A stretch of 64,000 nucleotides of DNA from Heliopora coerulea (Eukaryota; Cnidaria; Anthozoa; Scleralcyonacea; Helioporidae): assembly GCA_030142905.1 (NCBI GenBank), contig JASJOG010000058.1, positions 1-64,000 of the forward strand, in the 5' to 3' direction. Position 1 is the stretch's first letter, and every line of letters begins with the position of its first letter. Made by a program: the position numbers and the translations under genes. The notes below the pieces were generated by a model. The model made no database searches and was not told where the DNA came from. It saw nothing but the letters and a program-made list of their open reading frames with translations. Shown here in pieces: positions 24,501-37,600 of the stretch.

Positions 24501-25400
24501 TGGAAAAGTTGGCAAAACCTCGTTTTGCAAAGGGGGGACCACATGGCCCATGTGATCCCCCCTTTGCTACTGGGCCGAATTTTCAAGTGTGCATATCTCG
24601 TGGGAATCGAGTGGTAAACGATCGCAACCAACGGCAAACAGCAAGATTCGGGAGCCTGTAGCCTTTGCTGATCAGAATAGAGAAGTTTGGAAAAGTTGGC
24701 AAAACCTCGTTTTGCAAAGGGGGGACCACATGGCCCATGTGGTCCCCCCTTTGCTACTGGGCCGAATTTTCAAGTGTGCATATCTCGTGGGAATCGAGTG
24801 GTAAACGATCGCAACCAACGGCAAACAGCAAGAATCGGGAGCCTCTAGCCTTTGCTGACCAGAATAGAGAAGTTTGGAAAAGTTGGCAAAACCTCGTTTT
24901 GCAAAGGGGGGACCACATGGCCCATGTGGTCCCCCCTTTGCTACTGGGCCGAATTTTCAAGTGTGCATATCTCGTGGGAATCGAGTGGTAAACGATCGCA
25001 ACCAACGGCAAACAGCAAGATTCGGGAGCCTCCAACCTTTGCTGACCAGAATAGAGAAGTTTGGAAAAGTTGGCAAAACCTCGTTTTGCAAAGGGGGGAC
25101 CACATGGCCCATGTGGTCCCCCCTTTGCTACTGGGCCGAATTTTCAAGTGTGCATATCTCGTGGGAATCGAGTGGTAAACGATCGCAACCAACGGCAAAC
25201 AGCAAGATTCGGGAGCCTCCAACCTTTGCTGACAAGAATAGAGAAGTTTGGAAAAGTTGGCAAAACCTCGTTTTGCAAAGGGGGGACCACATGGCCCATG
25301 TGGTCCCCCCTTTGCTACTGGGCCGAATTTTCAAGTGTGCATATCTCGTGGGAATCGAGTGGTAAACGATCGCAACCAACGGCAAACAGCAAGATTCGGG
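12540..25400 (+). repeat. Diverged zone with higher-order repeat blocks
   Basis: Variant monomers recur in a fixed order. The marker 'cataactcgtggg' appears at about 14121, 16925, 18420, 20850 and 23654, with spacings of 2804, 1495, 2430 and 2804 bases. These equal 15, 8, 13 and 15 monomers, each minus one deleted base. The marker is always followed one monomer later by 'ccattgctgacagg'. In the first four blocks this is followed by 'gtcccccttttgc'. Three of the blocks are preceded, three monomers earlier, by the 186-bp unit. This is the signature of block duplications by unequal exchange, not of independent mutation. Confidence 0.85.
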
Positions 25401-25640
25401 AGCCTCTAGCCTTTGCTGACCAGAATAGAGAAGTTTGGAAAAGTTGGCAAAACCTCGTTTTGCAAAGGGGGGACCACATGGCCCATGTGGTCCCCCCTTT
25501 GCTACTGGGCCGAATTTTCAAGTGTGCATATCTCGTGGGAATCGAGTGGTAAACGATCGCAACCAACGGCAAACAGCAAGATTCGGGAGCCTCTAGGCTT
25601 TGCTGACCAGAATAGAGAAGTTTGGAAAAGTTGGCAAAAA

Positions 25641-25680
25641 GTTTGGAAAAGTTTGGAAAAGTTTGGAAAAGTTTGGAAAA
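25641..25680 (+). repeat. 10-bp tandem repeat at the satellite junction
   Basis: There are four perfect copies of gtttggaaaa, directly between the last partial 187-bp monomer and the first degenerate 168-bp monomer. The unit already occurs once in each 187-bp monomer (gtttggaaaa followed by gttggcaaaa). The short array therefore looks like a local expansion of monomer sequence at the array edge. Confidence 0.9.
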
Positions 25681-28600
25681 GTTGAAGATTTTTAAGTTGT
25701 AAAAATTCGATCAAAAAGTAAAGGGTTTAACCTTTGCTTTTTGAAGATTTTTCTACCAGTTTACAAATTTCGAAATCAGGTCACAATATGAAAATTTATT
25801 GCATAGAAAATAGCTTCGCAGTGATTTGAGTTCTTTATCGGATAAATTACGTTGAATATTTTGGGTGGGGAAATTGGACGAATAAGTAAAGGGGTTAACC
25901 TTTGGTTTTTGACGATTTTTCGACCAATTTTCAACTTTCGAAATAAGGTCAAAATATGAAAGTTTATTGCATAGAAACTAATTTCGCCGTGATTTGAGTG
26001 CTTTTTCGGTGAAATTACGTTGAATATTTGAGGTGAAAAATTGCGACCAAAAAGTAAAGGGGTTAACCTTTGGTTTTTGACGATTTTTCGACCTATTCCC
26101 AACTTTCGAAATAAGGTCAAAATATGATAGTTTGTTGCATAGAAACTAGTTTTGCAGTGATTTGAGTGCTTTTTCGGTGAAATTACAATGAATATTTTAG
26201 GTGGCAAATTTTGACCAAAAAGTAAAGGGGTTAACCTTTGGTTTTTGACGAGTTTTCGACCAATTTCCAACTTTCGAAATAAGGTCAAAATATGATAGTT
26301 TGTTGCATAGAAACTAGTTTTGCAGTGATTTGAGTGCTTTTTCGGTGAAATTACGTTGAATATTTGAGGTGAAAAATTGCGACCAAAAAGTAAAGGGGTT
26401 AACCTTTGGTTTTTGACGATTTTTCGACCTATTCCCAACTTTCGAAATAAGGTCAAAATATGATAGTTTGTTGCATAGAAACTAGTTTTGCAGTGATTTG
26501 AGTGCTTTTTCGGTGAAATTACAATGAATATTTTAGGTGGCAAATTTTGACCAAAAAGTAAAGGGGTTAACCTTTGGTTTTTGACGAGTTTTCGACCAAT
26601 TTCCAACTTTTGAAATAAGGTCAAAATATGATAGTTTGTTGCATAGAAACTAGTTTTGCAGTGATTTGAGTGCTTTTTCGGTGAAATTACGTTGAATATT
26701 TGAGGTGAAAATTTTCGACCAAAAAGTAAAGGGGTTAACCTTTGGTTTTTGACGATTTTTCGACCTATTCCCAACTTTCGAAATAAGGTCAAAATATGAT
26801 AGTTTGTTGCATAGAAACTAGTTTTGCAGTGATTTGAGTGCTTTTTCGGTGAAATTACAATGAATATTTTAGGTGGCAAATTTTGACCAAAAAGTAAAGG
26901 GGTTAACCTTTGGTTTTTGACGATTTTTCGACCAATTTCCAACTTTCGAAATAAGGTCAAAATATGATAGTTTGTTGCATAGAAACTAGTTTTGCAGTGA
27001 TTTGAGTGCTTTTTCGGTGAAATTACGTTGAATATTTTGGTGGAAAAATTGGACCAAAAAGTAAAGGGGTTAACCTTTGGTTTTTGACGATTTTTTGACC
27101 AATTCCCAACTTTCGAAATAAGGTCAAAATATGATAGTTTGTTGCATAGAAACTAGTTTTGCAGTGATTTGAGTGCTTTTTCGGTGAAATTACGTTGAAT
27201 ATTTTAGGTGCAGAAATTGGACCAAAAAGTAAAGGGGTTAACCTTTGGTTTTTGACGAATTTTCGACCAATTTCCAACTTTCGAAATAAGGTCAAAATAT
27301 GAAAGTTTATTGCATAGAAACTAGTTTTGCAGTGATTTGAGTGCTTTTTCGGTGAAATTACGTTGAATATTTGAGGTGAAAAATTGCGACCAAAAAGTAA
27401 AGGGGTTAACCTTTGGTTTTTGACGATTTTTCGACCTATTTTCAACTTTCGAAATAAGGTCAAAATATGAAATTTTTTTTCATAGAAACTAGTTTCGCAG
27501 TGATTTGAGTGCTTTTTCGGTGAAATTACGTTGAATATTTGAGGTGAAAAATTGCGACCAAAAAGTAAAGGGGTTAACCTTTGGTTTTTGACGATTTTTC
27601 GACCTATTCCAAACTTTTGAAATAAGGTCAAAATATGATAGTTTGTTGCATAGAAACTAGTTTTGCAGTGATTTGAGTGCTTTTTCGGTGAAATTACAAT
27701 GAATATTTTAGGTGGCAAATTTTGACCAAAAAGTAAAGGGGTTAACCTTTGGTTTTTGACGAGTTTTCGACCAATTTCCAACTTTCGAAATAAGGTCAAA
27801 ATATGATAGTTTGTTGCATAGAAACTAGTTTTGCAGTGATTTGAGTGCTTTTTCGGTGAAATTACGTTGAATATTTGAGGTGAAAAATTGCGACCAAAAA
27901 GTAAAGGGGTTAACCTTTGGTTTTTGACGAGTTTTCGACCAATTTCCAACTTTCGAAATAAGGTCAAAATATGATAGTTTGTTGCATAGAAACTAGTTTT
28001 GCAGTGATTTGAGTGCTTTTTCGGTGAAATTACGTTGAATATTTGAGGTGAAAAATTGCGACCAAAAAGTAAAGGGGTTAACCTTTGGTTTTTGACGATT
28101 TTTCGACCTATTCCCAACTTTCGAAATAAGGTCAAAATATGATAGTTTGTTGCATAGAAACTAGTTTTGCAGTGATTTGAGTGCTTTTTCGGTGAAATTA
28201 CGTTGAATATTTGAGGTGAAAAATTGCGACCAAAAAGTAAAGGGGTTAACCTTTGGTTTTTGACGATTTTTCGACCTATTCCCAACTTTCGAAATAAGGT
28301 CAAAATATGATAGTTTGTTGCATAGAAACTAGTTTTGCAGTGATTTGAGTGCTTTTTCGGTGAAATTACGTTGAATATTTGAGGTGAAAAATTGCGACCA
28401 AAAAGTAAAGGGGTTAACCTTTGGTTTTTGACGATTTTTCGACCTATTCCCAACTTTCGAAATAAGGTCAAAATATGATAGTTTGTTGCATAGAAACTAG
28501 TTTTGCAGTGATTTGAGTGCTTTTTCGGTGAAATTACAATGAATATTTTAGGTGGCAAATTTTGACCAAAAAGTAAAGGGGTTAACCTTTGGTTTTTGAC

Positions 28601-31600
28601 GAGTTTTCGACCAATTTCCAACTTTCGAAATAAGGTCAAAATATGATAGTTTGTTGCATAGAAACTAGTTTTGCAGTGATTTGAGTGCTTTTTCGGTGAA
28701 ATTACGTTGAATATTTGAGGTGAAAAATTGCGACCAAAAAGTAAAGGGGTTAACCTTTGGTTTTTGACGATTTTTCGATCTATTTTCAACTTTCGAAATA
28801 AGGTCAAAATATGATAGTTTGTTGCATAGAAACTAGTTTTGCAGTGATTTGAGTGCTTTTTCGGTGAAATTACAATGAATATTTTAGGTGGAAAAATTGG
28901 ACCAAAAAGTAAAGGGGTTAACCTTTGGTTTTTGACGATTTTTCGACCTATTCCCAACTTTCGAAATAAGGTCAAAATATGATAGTTTGTTGCATAGAAA
29001 CTAGTTTTGCAGTGATTTGAGTGCTTTTTCGGTGAAATTACAATGAATATTTTAGGTGGCAAATTTTGACCAAAAAGTAAAGGGGTTAACCTTTGGTTTT
29101 TGACGAGTTTTCGACCAATTTCCAACTTTCGAAATAAGGTCAAAATATGATAGTTTGTTGCATAGAAACTAGTTTTGCAGTGATTTGAGTGCTTTTTCGG
29201 TGAAATTACGTTGAATATTTGAGGTGAAAAATTGCGACCAAAAAGTAAAGGGGTTAACCTTTGGTTTTTGACGATTTTTCGACCAATTTCCAACTTTCGA
29301 AATAAGGTCAAAATATGATAGTTTGTTGCATAGAAACTAGTTTTGCAGTGATTTGAGTGCTTTTTCGGTGAAATTACAATGAATATTTTAGGTGGCAAAT
29401 TTTGACCAAAAAGTAAAGGGGTTAACCTTTGGTTTTTGACGAGTTTTCGACCAATTTCCAACTTTCGAAATAAGGTCAAAATATGATAGTTTGTTGCATA
29501 GAAACTAGTTTTGCAGTGATTTGAGTGCTTTTTCGGTGAAATTACGTTGAATATTTGAGGTGAAAAATTGCGACCAAAAAGTAAAGGGGTTAACCTTTGG
29601 TTTTTGACGAGTTTTCGACCAATTTCCAACTTTCGAAATAAGGTCAAAATATGATAGTTTGTTGCATAGAAACTAGTTTTGCAGTGATTTGAGTGCTTTT
29701 TCGGTGAAATTACGTTGAATATTTGAGGTGAAAAATTGCGACCAAAAAGTAAAGGGGTTAACCTTTGGTTTTTGACGATTTTTCGACCTATTCCCAACTT
29801 TCGAAATAAGGTCAAAATATGATAGTTTGTTGCATAGAAACTAGTTTTGCAGTGATTTGAGTGCTTTTTCGGTGAAATTACGTTGAATATTTGAGGTGAA
29901 AAATTGCGACCAAAAAGTAAAGGGGTTAACCTTTGGTTTTTGACGATTTTTCGACCTATTCCCAACTTTCGAAATAAGGTCAAAATATGATAGTTTGTTG
30001 CATAGAAACTAGTTTTGCAGTGATTTGAGTGCTTTTTCGGTGAAATTACGTTGAATATTTGAGGTGAAAAATTGCGACCAAAAAGTAAAGGGGTTAACCT
30101 TTGGTTTTTGACGATTTTTCGACCTATTCCCAACTTTCGAAATAAGGTCAAAATATGATAGTTTGTTGCATAGAAACTAGTTTTGCAGTGATTTGAGTGC
30201 TTTTTCGGTGAAATTACAATGAATATTTTAGGTGGCAAATTTTGACCAAAAAGTAAAGGGGTTAACCTTTGGTTTTTGACGAGTTTTCGACCAATTTCCA
30301 ACTTTGGAAATAAGGTCAAAATATGATAGTTTGTTGCATAGAAACTAGTTTTGCAGTGATTTGAGTGCTTTTTCGGTGAAATTACGTTGAATATTTGAGG
30401 TGAAAAATTGCGACCAAAAAGTAAAGGGGTTAACCTTTGGTTTTTGACGATTTTTCGACCTATTCCCAACTTTCGAAATAAGGTCAAAATATGATAGTTT
30501 GTTGCATAGAAACTAGTTTTGCAGTGATTTGAGTGCTTTTTCGGTGAAATTACGTTGAATATTTGAGGTGAAAAATTGCGACCAAAAAGTAAAGGGGTTA
30601 ACCTTTGGTTTTTGACGATTTTTCGACCTATTCCCAACTTTCGAAATAAGGTCAAAATATGATAGTTTGTTGCATAGAAACTAGTTTTGCAGTGATTTGA
30701 GTGCTTTTTCGGTGAAATTACGTTGAATATTTGAGGTGAAAAATTGCGACCAAAAAGTAAAGGGGTTAACCTTTGGTTTTTGACGATTTTTCGATCTATT
30801 TTCAACTTTCGAAATAAGGTCAAAATATGATAGTTTGTTGCATAGAAACTAGTTTTGCAGTGATTTGAGTGCTTTTTCGGTGAAATTACGTTGAATATTT
30901 TAGGTGGAAAAATTGGACCAAAAAGTAAAGGGGTTAACCTTTGGTTTTTGACGATTTTTCGACCTATTCCCAACTTTCGAAATAAGGTCAAAATATGATA
31001 GTTTGTTGCATAGAAACTAGTTTTGCAGTGATTTGAGTGCTTTTTCGGTGAAATTACAATGAATATTTTAGGTGGCAAATTTTGACCAAAAAGTAAAGGG
31101 GTTAACCTTTGGTTTTTGACGAGTTTTCGACCAATTTCCAACTTTCGAAATAAGGTCAAAATATGATAGTTTGTTGCATAGAAACTAGTTTTGCAGTGAT
31201 TTGAGTGCTTTTTCGGTGAAATTACGTTGAATATTTGAGGTGAAAAATTGCGACCAAAAAGTAAAGGGGTTAACCTTTGGTTTTTGACGATTTTTCGACC
31301 AATTTCCAACTTTCGAAATAAGGTCAAAATATGATAGTTTGTTGCATAGAAACTAGTTTTGCAGTGATTTGAGTGCTTTTTCGGTGAAATTACAATGAAT
31401 ATTTTAGGTGGCAAATTTTGACCAAAAAGTAAAGGGGTTAACCTTTGGTTTTTGACGATTTTTCGACCAATTTCCAACTTTCGAAATAAGGTCAAAATAT
31501 GATAGTTTGTTGCATAGAAACTAGTTTTGCAGTGATTTGAGTGCTTTTTCGGTGAAATTACGTTGAATATTTGAGGTGAAAAATTGCGACCAAAAAGTAA

Positions 31601-34600
31601 AGGGGTTAACCTTTGGTTTTTGACGAGTTTTCGACCAATTTCCAACTTTCGAAATAAGGTCAAAATATGATAGTTTGTTGCATAGAAACTAGTTTTGCAG
31701 TGATTTGAGTGCTTTTTCGGTGAAATTACGTTGAATATTTGAGGTGAAAAATTGCGACCAAAAAGTAAAGGGGTTAACCTTTGGTTTTTGACGATTTTTC
31801 GACCTATTCCCAACTTTCGAAATAAGGTCAAAATATGATAGTTTGTTGCATAGAAACTAGTTTTGCAGTGATTTGAGTGCTTTTTCGGTGAAATTACGTT
31901 GAATATTTGAGGTGAAAAATTGCGACCAAAAAGTAAAGGGGTTAACCTTTGGTTTTTGACGATTTTTCGACCTATTCCCAACTTTCGAAATAAGGTCAAA
32001 ATATGATAGTTTGTTGCATAGAAACTAGTTTTGCAGTGATTTGAGTGCTTTTTCGGTGAAATTACGTTGAATATTTGAGGTGAAAAATTGCGACCAAAAA
32101 GTAAAGGGGTTAACCTTTGGTTTTTGACGATTTTTCGACCTATTCCCAACTTTCGAAATAAGGTCAAAATATGATAGTTTGTTGCATAGAAACTAGTTTT
32201 GCAGTGATTTGAGTGCTTTTTCGGTGAAATTACAATGAATATTTTAGGTGGCAAATTTTGACCAAAAAGTAAAGGGGTTAACCTTTGGTTTTTGACGATT
32301 TTTCGACCAATTTCCAACTTTCGAAATAAGGTCAAAATATGATAGTTTGTTGCATAGAAACTAGTTTTGCAGTGATTTGAGTGCTTTTTCGGTGAAATTA
32401 CGTTGAATATTTGAGGTGAAAAATTGGACGAAAAAGTAAAGGGGTTAACCTTTGGTTTTTGACGATTTTTCGACCAATTTCCAACTTTCGAAATAAGGTC
32501 AAAATATGATAGTTTGTTGCATAGAAACTAGTTTTGCAGTGATTTGAGTGCTTTTTCGGTGAAATTACGTTGAATATTTGAGGTGAAAAATTGCGACCAA
32601 AAAGTAAAGGGGTTAACCTTTGGTTTTTGACGATTTTTCGACCTATTCCCAACTTTCGAAATAAGGTCAAAATATGATAGTTTGTTGCATAGAAACTAGT
32701 TTTGCAGTGATTTGAGTGCTTTTTCGGTGAAATTACGTTGAATATTTGAGGTGAAAAATTGCGACCAAAAAGTAAAGGGGTTAACCTTTGGTTTTTGACG
32801 ATTTTTCGACCTATTCCCAACTTTCGAAATAAGGTCAAAATATGATAGTTTGTTGCATAGAAACTAGTTTTGCAGTGATTTGAGTGCTTTTTCGGTGAAA
32901 TTACGTTGAATATTTGAGGTGAAAAATTGCGACCAAAAAGTAAAGGGGTTAACCTTTGGTTTTTGACGATTTTTCGACCTATTCCCAACTTTCGAAATAA
33001 GGTCAAAATATGATAGTTTGTTGCATAGAAACTAGTTTTGCAGTGATTTGAGTGCTTTTTCGGTGAAATTACAATGAATATTTTAGGTGGCAAATTTTGA
33101 CCAAAAAGTAAAGGGGTTAACCTTTGGTTTTTGACGAGTTTTCGACCAATTTCCAACTTTCGAAATAAGGTCAAAATATGATAGTTTGTTGCATAGAAAC
33201 TAGTTTTGCAGTGATTTGAGTGCTTTTTCGGTGAAATTACGTTGAATATTTGAGGTGAAAAATTGGACGAAAAAGTAAAGGGGTTAACCTTTGGTTTTTG
33301 ACGATTTTTCGACCTATTCCCAACTTTCGAAATAAGGTCAAAATATGATAGTTTGTTGCATAGAAACTAGTTTTGCAGTGATTTGAGTGCTTTTTCGGTG
33401 AAATTACGTTGAATATTTGAGGTGAAAAATTGCGACCAAAAAGTAAAGGGGTTAACCTTTGGTTTTTGACGATTTTTCGACCTATTCCCAACTTTCGAAA
33501 TAAGGTCAAAATATGATAGTTTGTTGCATAGAAACTAGTTTTGCAGTGATTTGAGTGCTTTTTCGGTGAAATTACGTTGAATATTTGAGGTGAAAAATTG
33601 CGACCAAAAAGTAAAGGGGTTAACCTTTGGTTTTTGACGATTTTTCGACCTATTCCCAACTTTCGAAATAAGGTCAAAATATGATAGTTTGTTGCATAGA
33701 AACTAGTTTTGCAGTGATTTGAGTGCTTTTTCGGTGAAATTACAATGAATATTTTAGGTGGCAAATTTTGACCAAAAAGTAAAGGGGTTAACCTTTGGTT
33801 TTTGACGATTTTTCGACCAATTTCCAACTTTCGAAATAAGGTCAAAATATGATAGTTTGTTGCATAGAAACTAGTTTTGCAGTGATTTGAGTGCTTTTTC
33901 GGTGAAATTACGTTGAATATTTGAGGTGAAAAATTGCGACCAAAAAGTAAAGGGGTTAACCTTTGGTTTTTGACGATTTTTCGACCTATTCCCAACTTTC
34001 GAAATAAGGTCAAAATATGATAGTTTGTTGCATAGAAACTAGTTTTGCAGTGATTTGAGTGCTTTTTCGGTGAAATTACGTTGAATATTTGAGGTGAAAA
34101 ATTGCGACCAAAAAGTAAAGGGGTTAACCTTTGGTTTTTGACGATTTTTCGACCAATTTCCAACTTTCGAAATAAGGTCAAAATATGATAGTTTGTTGCA
34201 TAGAAACTAGTTTTGCAGTGATTTGAGTGCTTTTTCGGTGAAATTACGTTGAATATTTGAGGTGAAAAATTGCGACCAAAAAGTAAAGGGGTTAACCTTT
34301 GGTTTTTGACGATTTTTCGACCTATTCCCAACTTTCGAAATAAGGTCAAAATATGATAGTTTGTTGCATAGAAACTAGTTTTGCAGTGATTTGAGTGCTT
34401 TTTCGGTGAAATTACGTTGAATATTTGAGGTGAAAAATTGCGACCAAAAAGTAAAGGGGTTAACCTTTGGTTTTTGACGATTTTTCGACCTATTCCCAAC
34501 TTTCGAAATAAGGTCAAAATATGATAGTTTGTTGCATAGAAACTAGTTTTGCAGTGATTTGAGTGCTTTTTCGGTGAAATTACGTTGAATATTTGAGGTG

Positions 34601-37600
34601 AAAAATTGCGACCAAAAAGTAAAGGGGTTAACCTTTGGTTTTTGACGATTTTTCGACCAATTTCCAACTTTCGAAATAAGGTCAAAATATGATAGTTTGT
34701 TGCATAGAAACTAGTTTTGCAGTGATTTGAGTGCTTTTTCGGTGAAATTACAATGAATATTTTAGGTGGCAAATTTTGACCAAAAAGTAAAGGGGTTAAC
34801 CTTTGGTTTTTGACGATTTTTCGACCAATTTCCAACTTTCGAAATAAGGTCAAAATATGATAGTTTGTTGCATAGAAACTAGTTTTGCAGTGATTTGAGT
34901 GCTTTTTCGGTGAAATTACGTTGAATATTTGAGGTGAAAAATTGCGACCAAAAAGTAAAGGGGTTAACCTTTGGTTTTTGACGATTTTTCGACCTATTCC
35001 CAACTTTCGAAATAAGGTCAAAATATGATAGTTTGTTGCATAGAAACTAGTTTTGCAGTGATTTGAGTGCTTTTTCGGTGAAATTACGTTGAATATTTGA
35101 GGTGAAAAATTGCGACCAAAAAGTAAAGGGGTTAACCTTTGGTTTTTGACGATTTTTCGACCAATTTCCAACTTTCGAAATAAGGTCAAAATATGATAGT
35201 TTGTTGCATAGAAACTAGTTTTGCAGTGATTTGAGTGCTTTTTCGGTGAAATTACGTTGAATATTTGAGGTGAAAAATTGCGACCAAAAAGTAAAGGGGT
35301 TAACCTTTGGTTTTTGACGATTTTTCGACCTATTCCCAACTTTCGAAATAAGGTCAAAATATGATAGTTTGTTGCATAGAAACTAGTTTTGCAGTGATTT
35401 GAGTGCTTTTTCGGTGAAATTACGTTGAATATTTGAGGTGAAAAATTGCGACCAAAAAGTAAAGGGGTTAACCTTTGGTTTTTGACGATTTTTCGACCTA
35501 TTCCCAACTTTCGAAATAAGGTCAAAATATGATAGTTTGTTGCATAGAAACTAGTTTTGCAGTGATTTGAGTGCTTTTTCGGTGAAATTACGTTGAATAT
35601 TTGAGGTGAAAAATTGCGACCAAAAAGTAAAGGGGTTAACCTTTGGTTTTTGACGATTTTTCGACCTATTCCCAACTTTCGAAATAAGGTCAAAATATGA
35701 TAGTTTGTTGCATAGAAACTAGTTTTGCAGTGATTTGAGTGCTTTTTCGGTGAAATTACAATGAATATTTTAGGTGGCAAATTTTGACCAAAAAGTAAAG
35801 GGGTTAACCTTTGGTTTTTGACGAGTTTTCGACCAATTTCCAACTTTCGAAATAAGGTCAAAATATGATAGTTTGTTGCATAGAAACTAGTTTTGCAGTG
35901 ATTTGAGTGCTTTTTCGGTGAAATTACGTTGAATATTTGAGGTGAAAAATTGGACGAAAAAGTAAAGGGGTTAACCTTTGGTTTTTGACGATTTTTCGAC
36001 CAATTTCCAACTTTCGAAATAAGGTCAAAATATGATAGTTTGTTGCATAGAAACTAGTTTTGCAGTGATTTGAGTGCTTTTTCGGTGAAATTACGTTGAA
36101 TATTTGAGGTGAAAAATTGCGACCAAAAAGTAAAGGGGTTAACCTTTGGTTTTTGACGATTTTTCGACCTATTCCCAACTTTCGAAATAAGGTCAAAATA
36201 TGATAGTTTGTTGCATAGAAACTAGTTTTGCAGTGATTTGAGTGCTTTTTCGGTGAAATTACAATGAATATTTTAGGTGGCAAATTTTGACCAAAAAGTA
36301 AAGGGGTTAACCTTTGGTTTTTGACGATTTTTCGACCAATTTCCAACTTTCGAAATAAGGTCAAAATATGATAGTTTGTTGCATAGAAACTAGTTTTGCA
36401 GTGATTTGAGTGCTTTTTCGGTGAAATTACGTTGAATATTTGAGGTGAAAAATTGCGACCAAAAAGTAAAGGGGTTAACCTTTGGTTTTTGACGATTTTT
36501 CGACCTATTCCCAACTTTCGAAATAAGGTCAAAATATGATAGTTTGTTGCATAGAAACTAGTTTTGCAGTGATTTGAGTGCTTTTTCGGTGAAATTACGT
36601 TGAATATTTGAGGTGAAAAATTGCGACCAAAAAGTAAAGGGGTTAACCTTTGGTTTTTGACGATTTTTCGACCAATTTCCAACTTTCGAAATAAGGTCAA
36701 AATATGATAGTTTGTTGCATAGAAACTAGTTTTGCAGTGATTTGAGTGCTTTTTCGGTGAAATTACGTTGAATATTTGAGGTGAAAAATTGCGACCAAAA
36801 AGTAAAGGGGTTAACCTTTGGTTTTTGACGATTTTTCGACCTATTCCCAACTTTCGAAATAAGGTCAAAATATGATAGTTTGTTGCATAGAAACTAGTTT
36901 TGCAGTGATTTGAGTGCTTTTTCGGTGAAATTACAATGAATATTTTAGGTGGCAAATTTTGACCAAAAAGTAAAGGGGTTAACCTTTGGTTTTTGACGAT
37001 TTTTCGACCAATTTCCAACTTTCGAAATAAGGTCAAAATATGATAGTTTGTTGCATAGAAACTAGTTTTGCAGTGATTTGAGTGCTTTTTCGGTGAAATT
37101 ACGTTGAATATTTGAGGTGAAAAATTGCGACCAAAAAGTAAAGGGGTTAACCTTTGGTTTTTGACGATTTTTCGACCTATTCCCAACTTTCGAAATAAGG
37201 TCAAAATATGATAGTTTGTTGCATAGAAACTAGTTTTGCAGTGATTTGAGTGCTTTTTCGGTGAAATTACGTTGAATATTTGAGGTGAAAAATTGCGACC
37301 AAAAAGTAAAGGGGTTAACCTTTGGTTTTTGACGATTTTTCGACCAATTTCCAACTTTCGAAATAAGGTCAAAATATGATAGTTTGTTGCATAGAAACTA
37401 GTTTTGCAGTGATTTGAGTGCTTTTTCGGTGAAATTACGTTGAATATTTGAGGTGAAAAATTGCGACCAAAAAGTAAAGGGGTTAACCTTTGGTTTTTGA
37501 CGATTTTTCGACCTATTCCCAACTTTCGAAATAAGGTCAAAATATGATAGTTTGTTGCATAGAAACTAGTTTTGCAGTGATTTGAGTGCTTTTTCGGTGA

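Larger units (their letters stand above)
4740..25638 (+). repeat. 187-bp satellite array, about 112 monomers
   Basis: This is an uninterrupted head-to-tail array of a 187-bp unit. The anchor 'tttgctgaccagaatagag' recurs every 187 bases from 4847 to 25413. There are four 186-bp units with one G deleted in the G-run, near 16310, 17803, 20233 and 22480. The unit includes CGATCG, 'agattcgggagcct', an internal 10-bp near-duplication (gtttggaaaa/gttggcaaaa) and a long palindrome. Because 187 is not divisible by 3, the recurring 85- and 108-codon frames are artefacts of the repeat. The length is close to a nucleosome repeat, which is common for centromeric or pericentromeric satellites, but location is not shown by the sequence. 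No CENP-B box of the mammalian consensus was seen. Confidence 0.98.

Noticed and set aside
1..25638. CRISPR-like regular palindromic repeats
   Set aside because: The units are contiguous long satellite monomers without unique spacers, in a eukaryotic context with introns and a LINE.
4749..25714. Hundreds of recurrent 85- and 108-codon open frames on both strands
   Set aside because: They repeat every 187 bases and are by-products of the satellite monomer. The period is not a multiple of three and the frames overlap on opposite strands.
27023..32335. A 1770-codon minus-strand frame and similar frames to 47281
   Set aside because: They consist only of 56-residue repeats generated by a 168-bp satellite, start at non-ATG triplets, and end where one-base-shorter monomers occur. 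There is no domain or gene structure.
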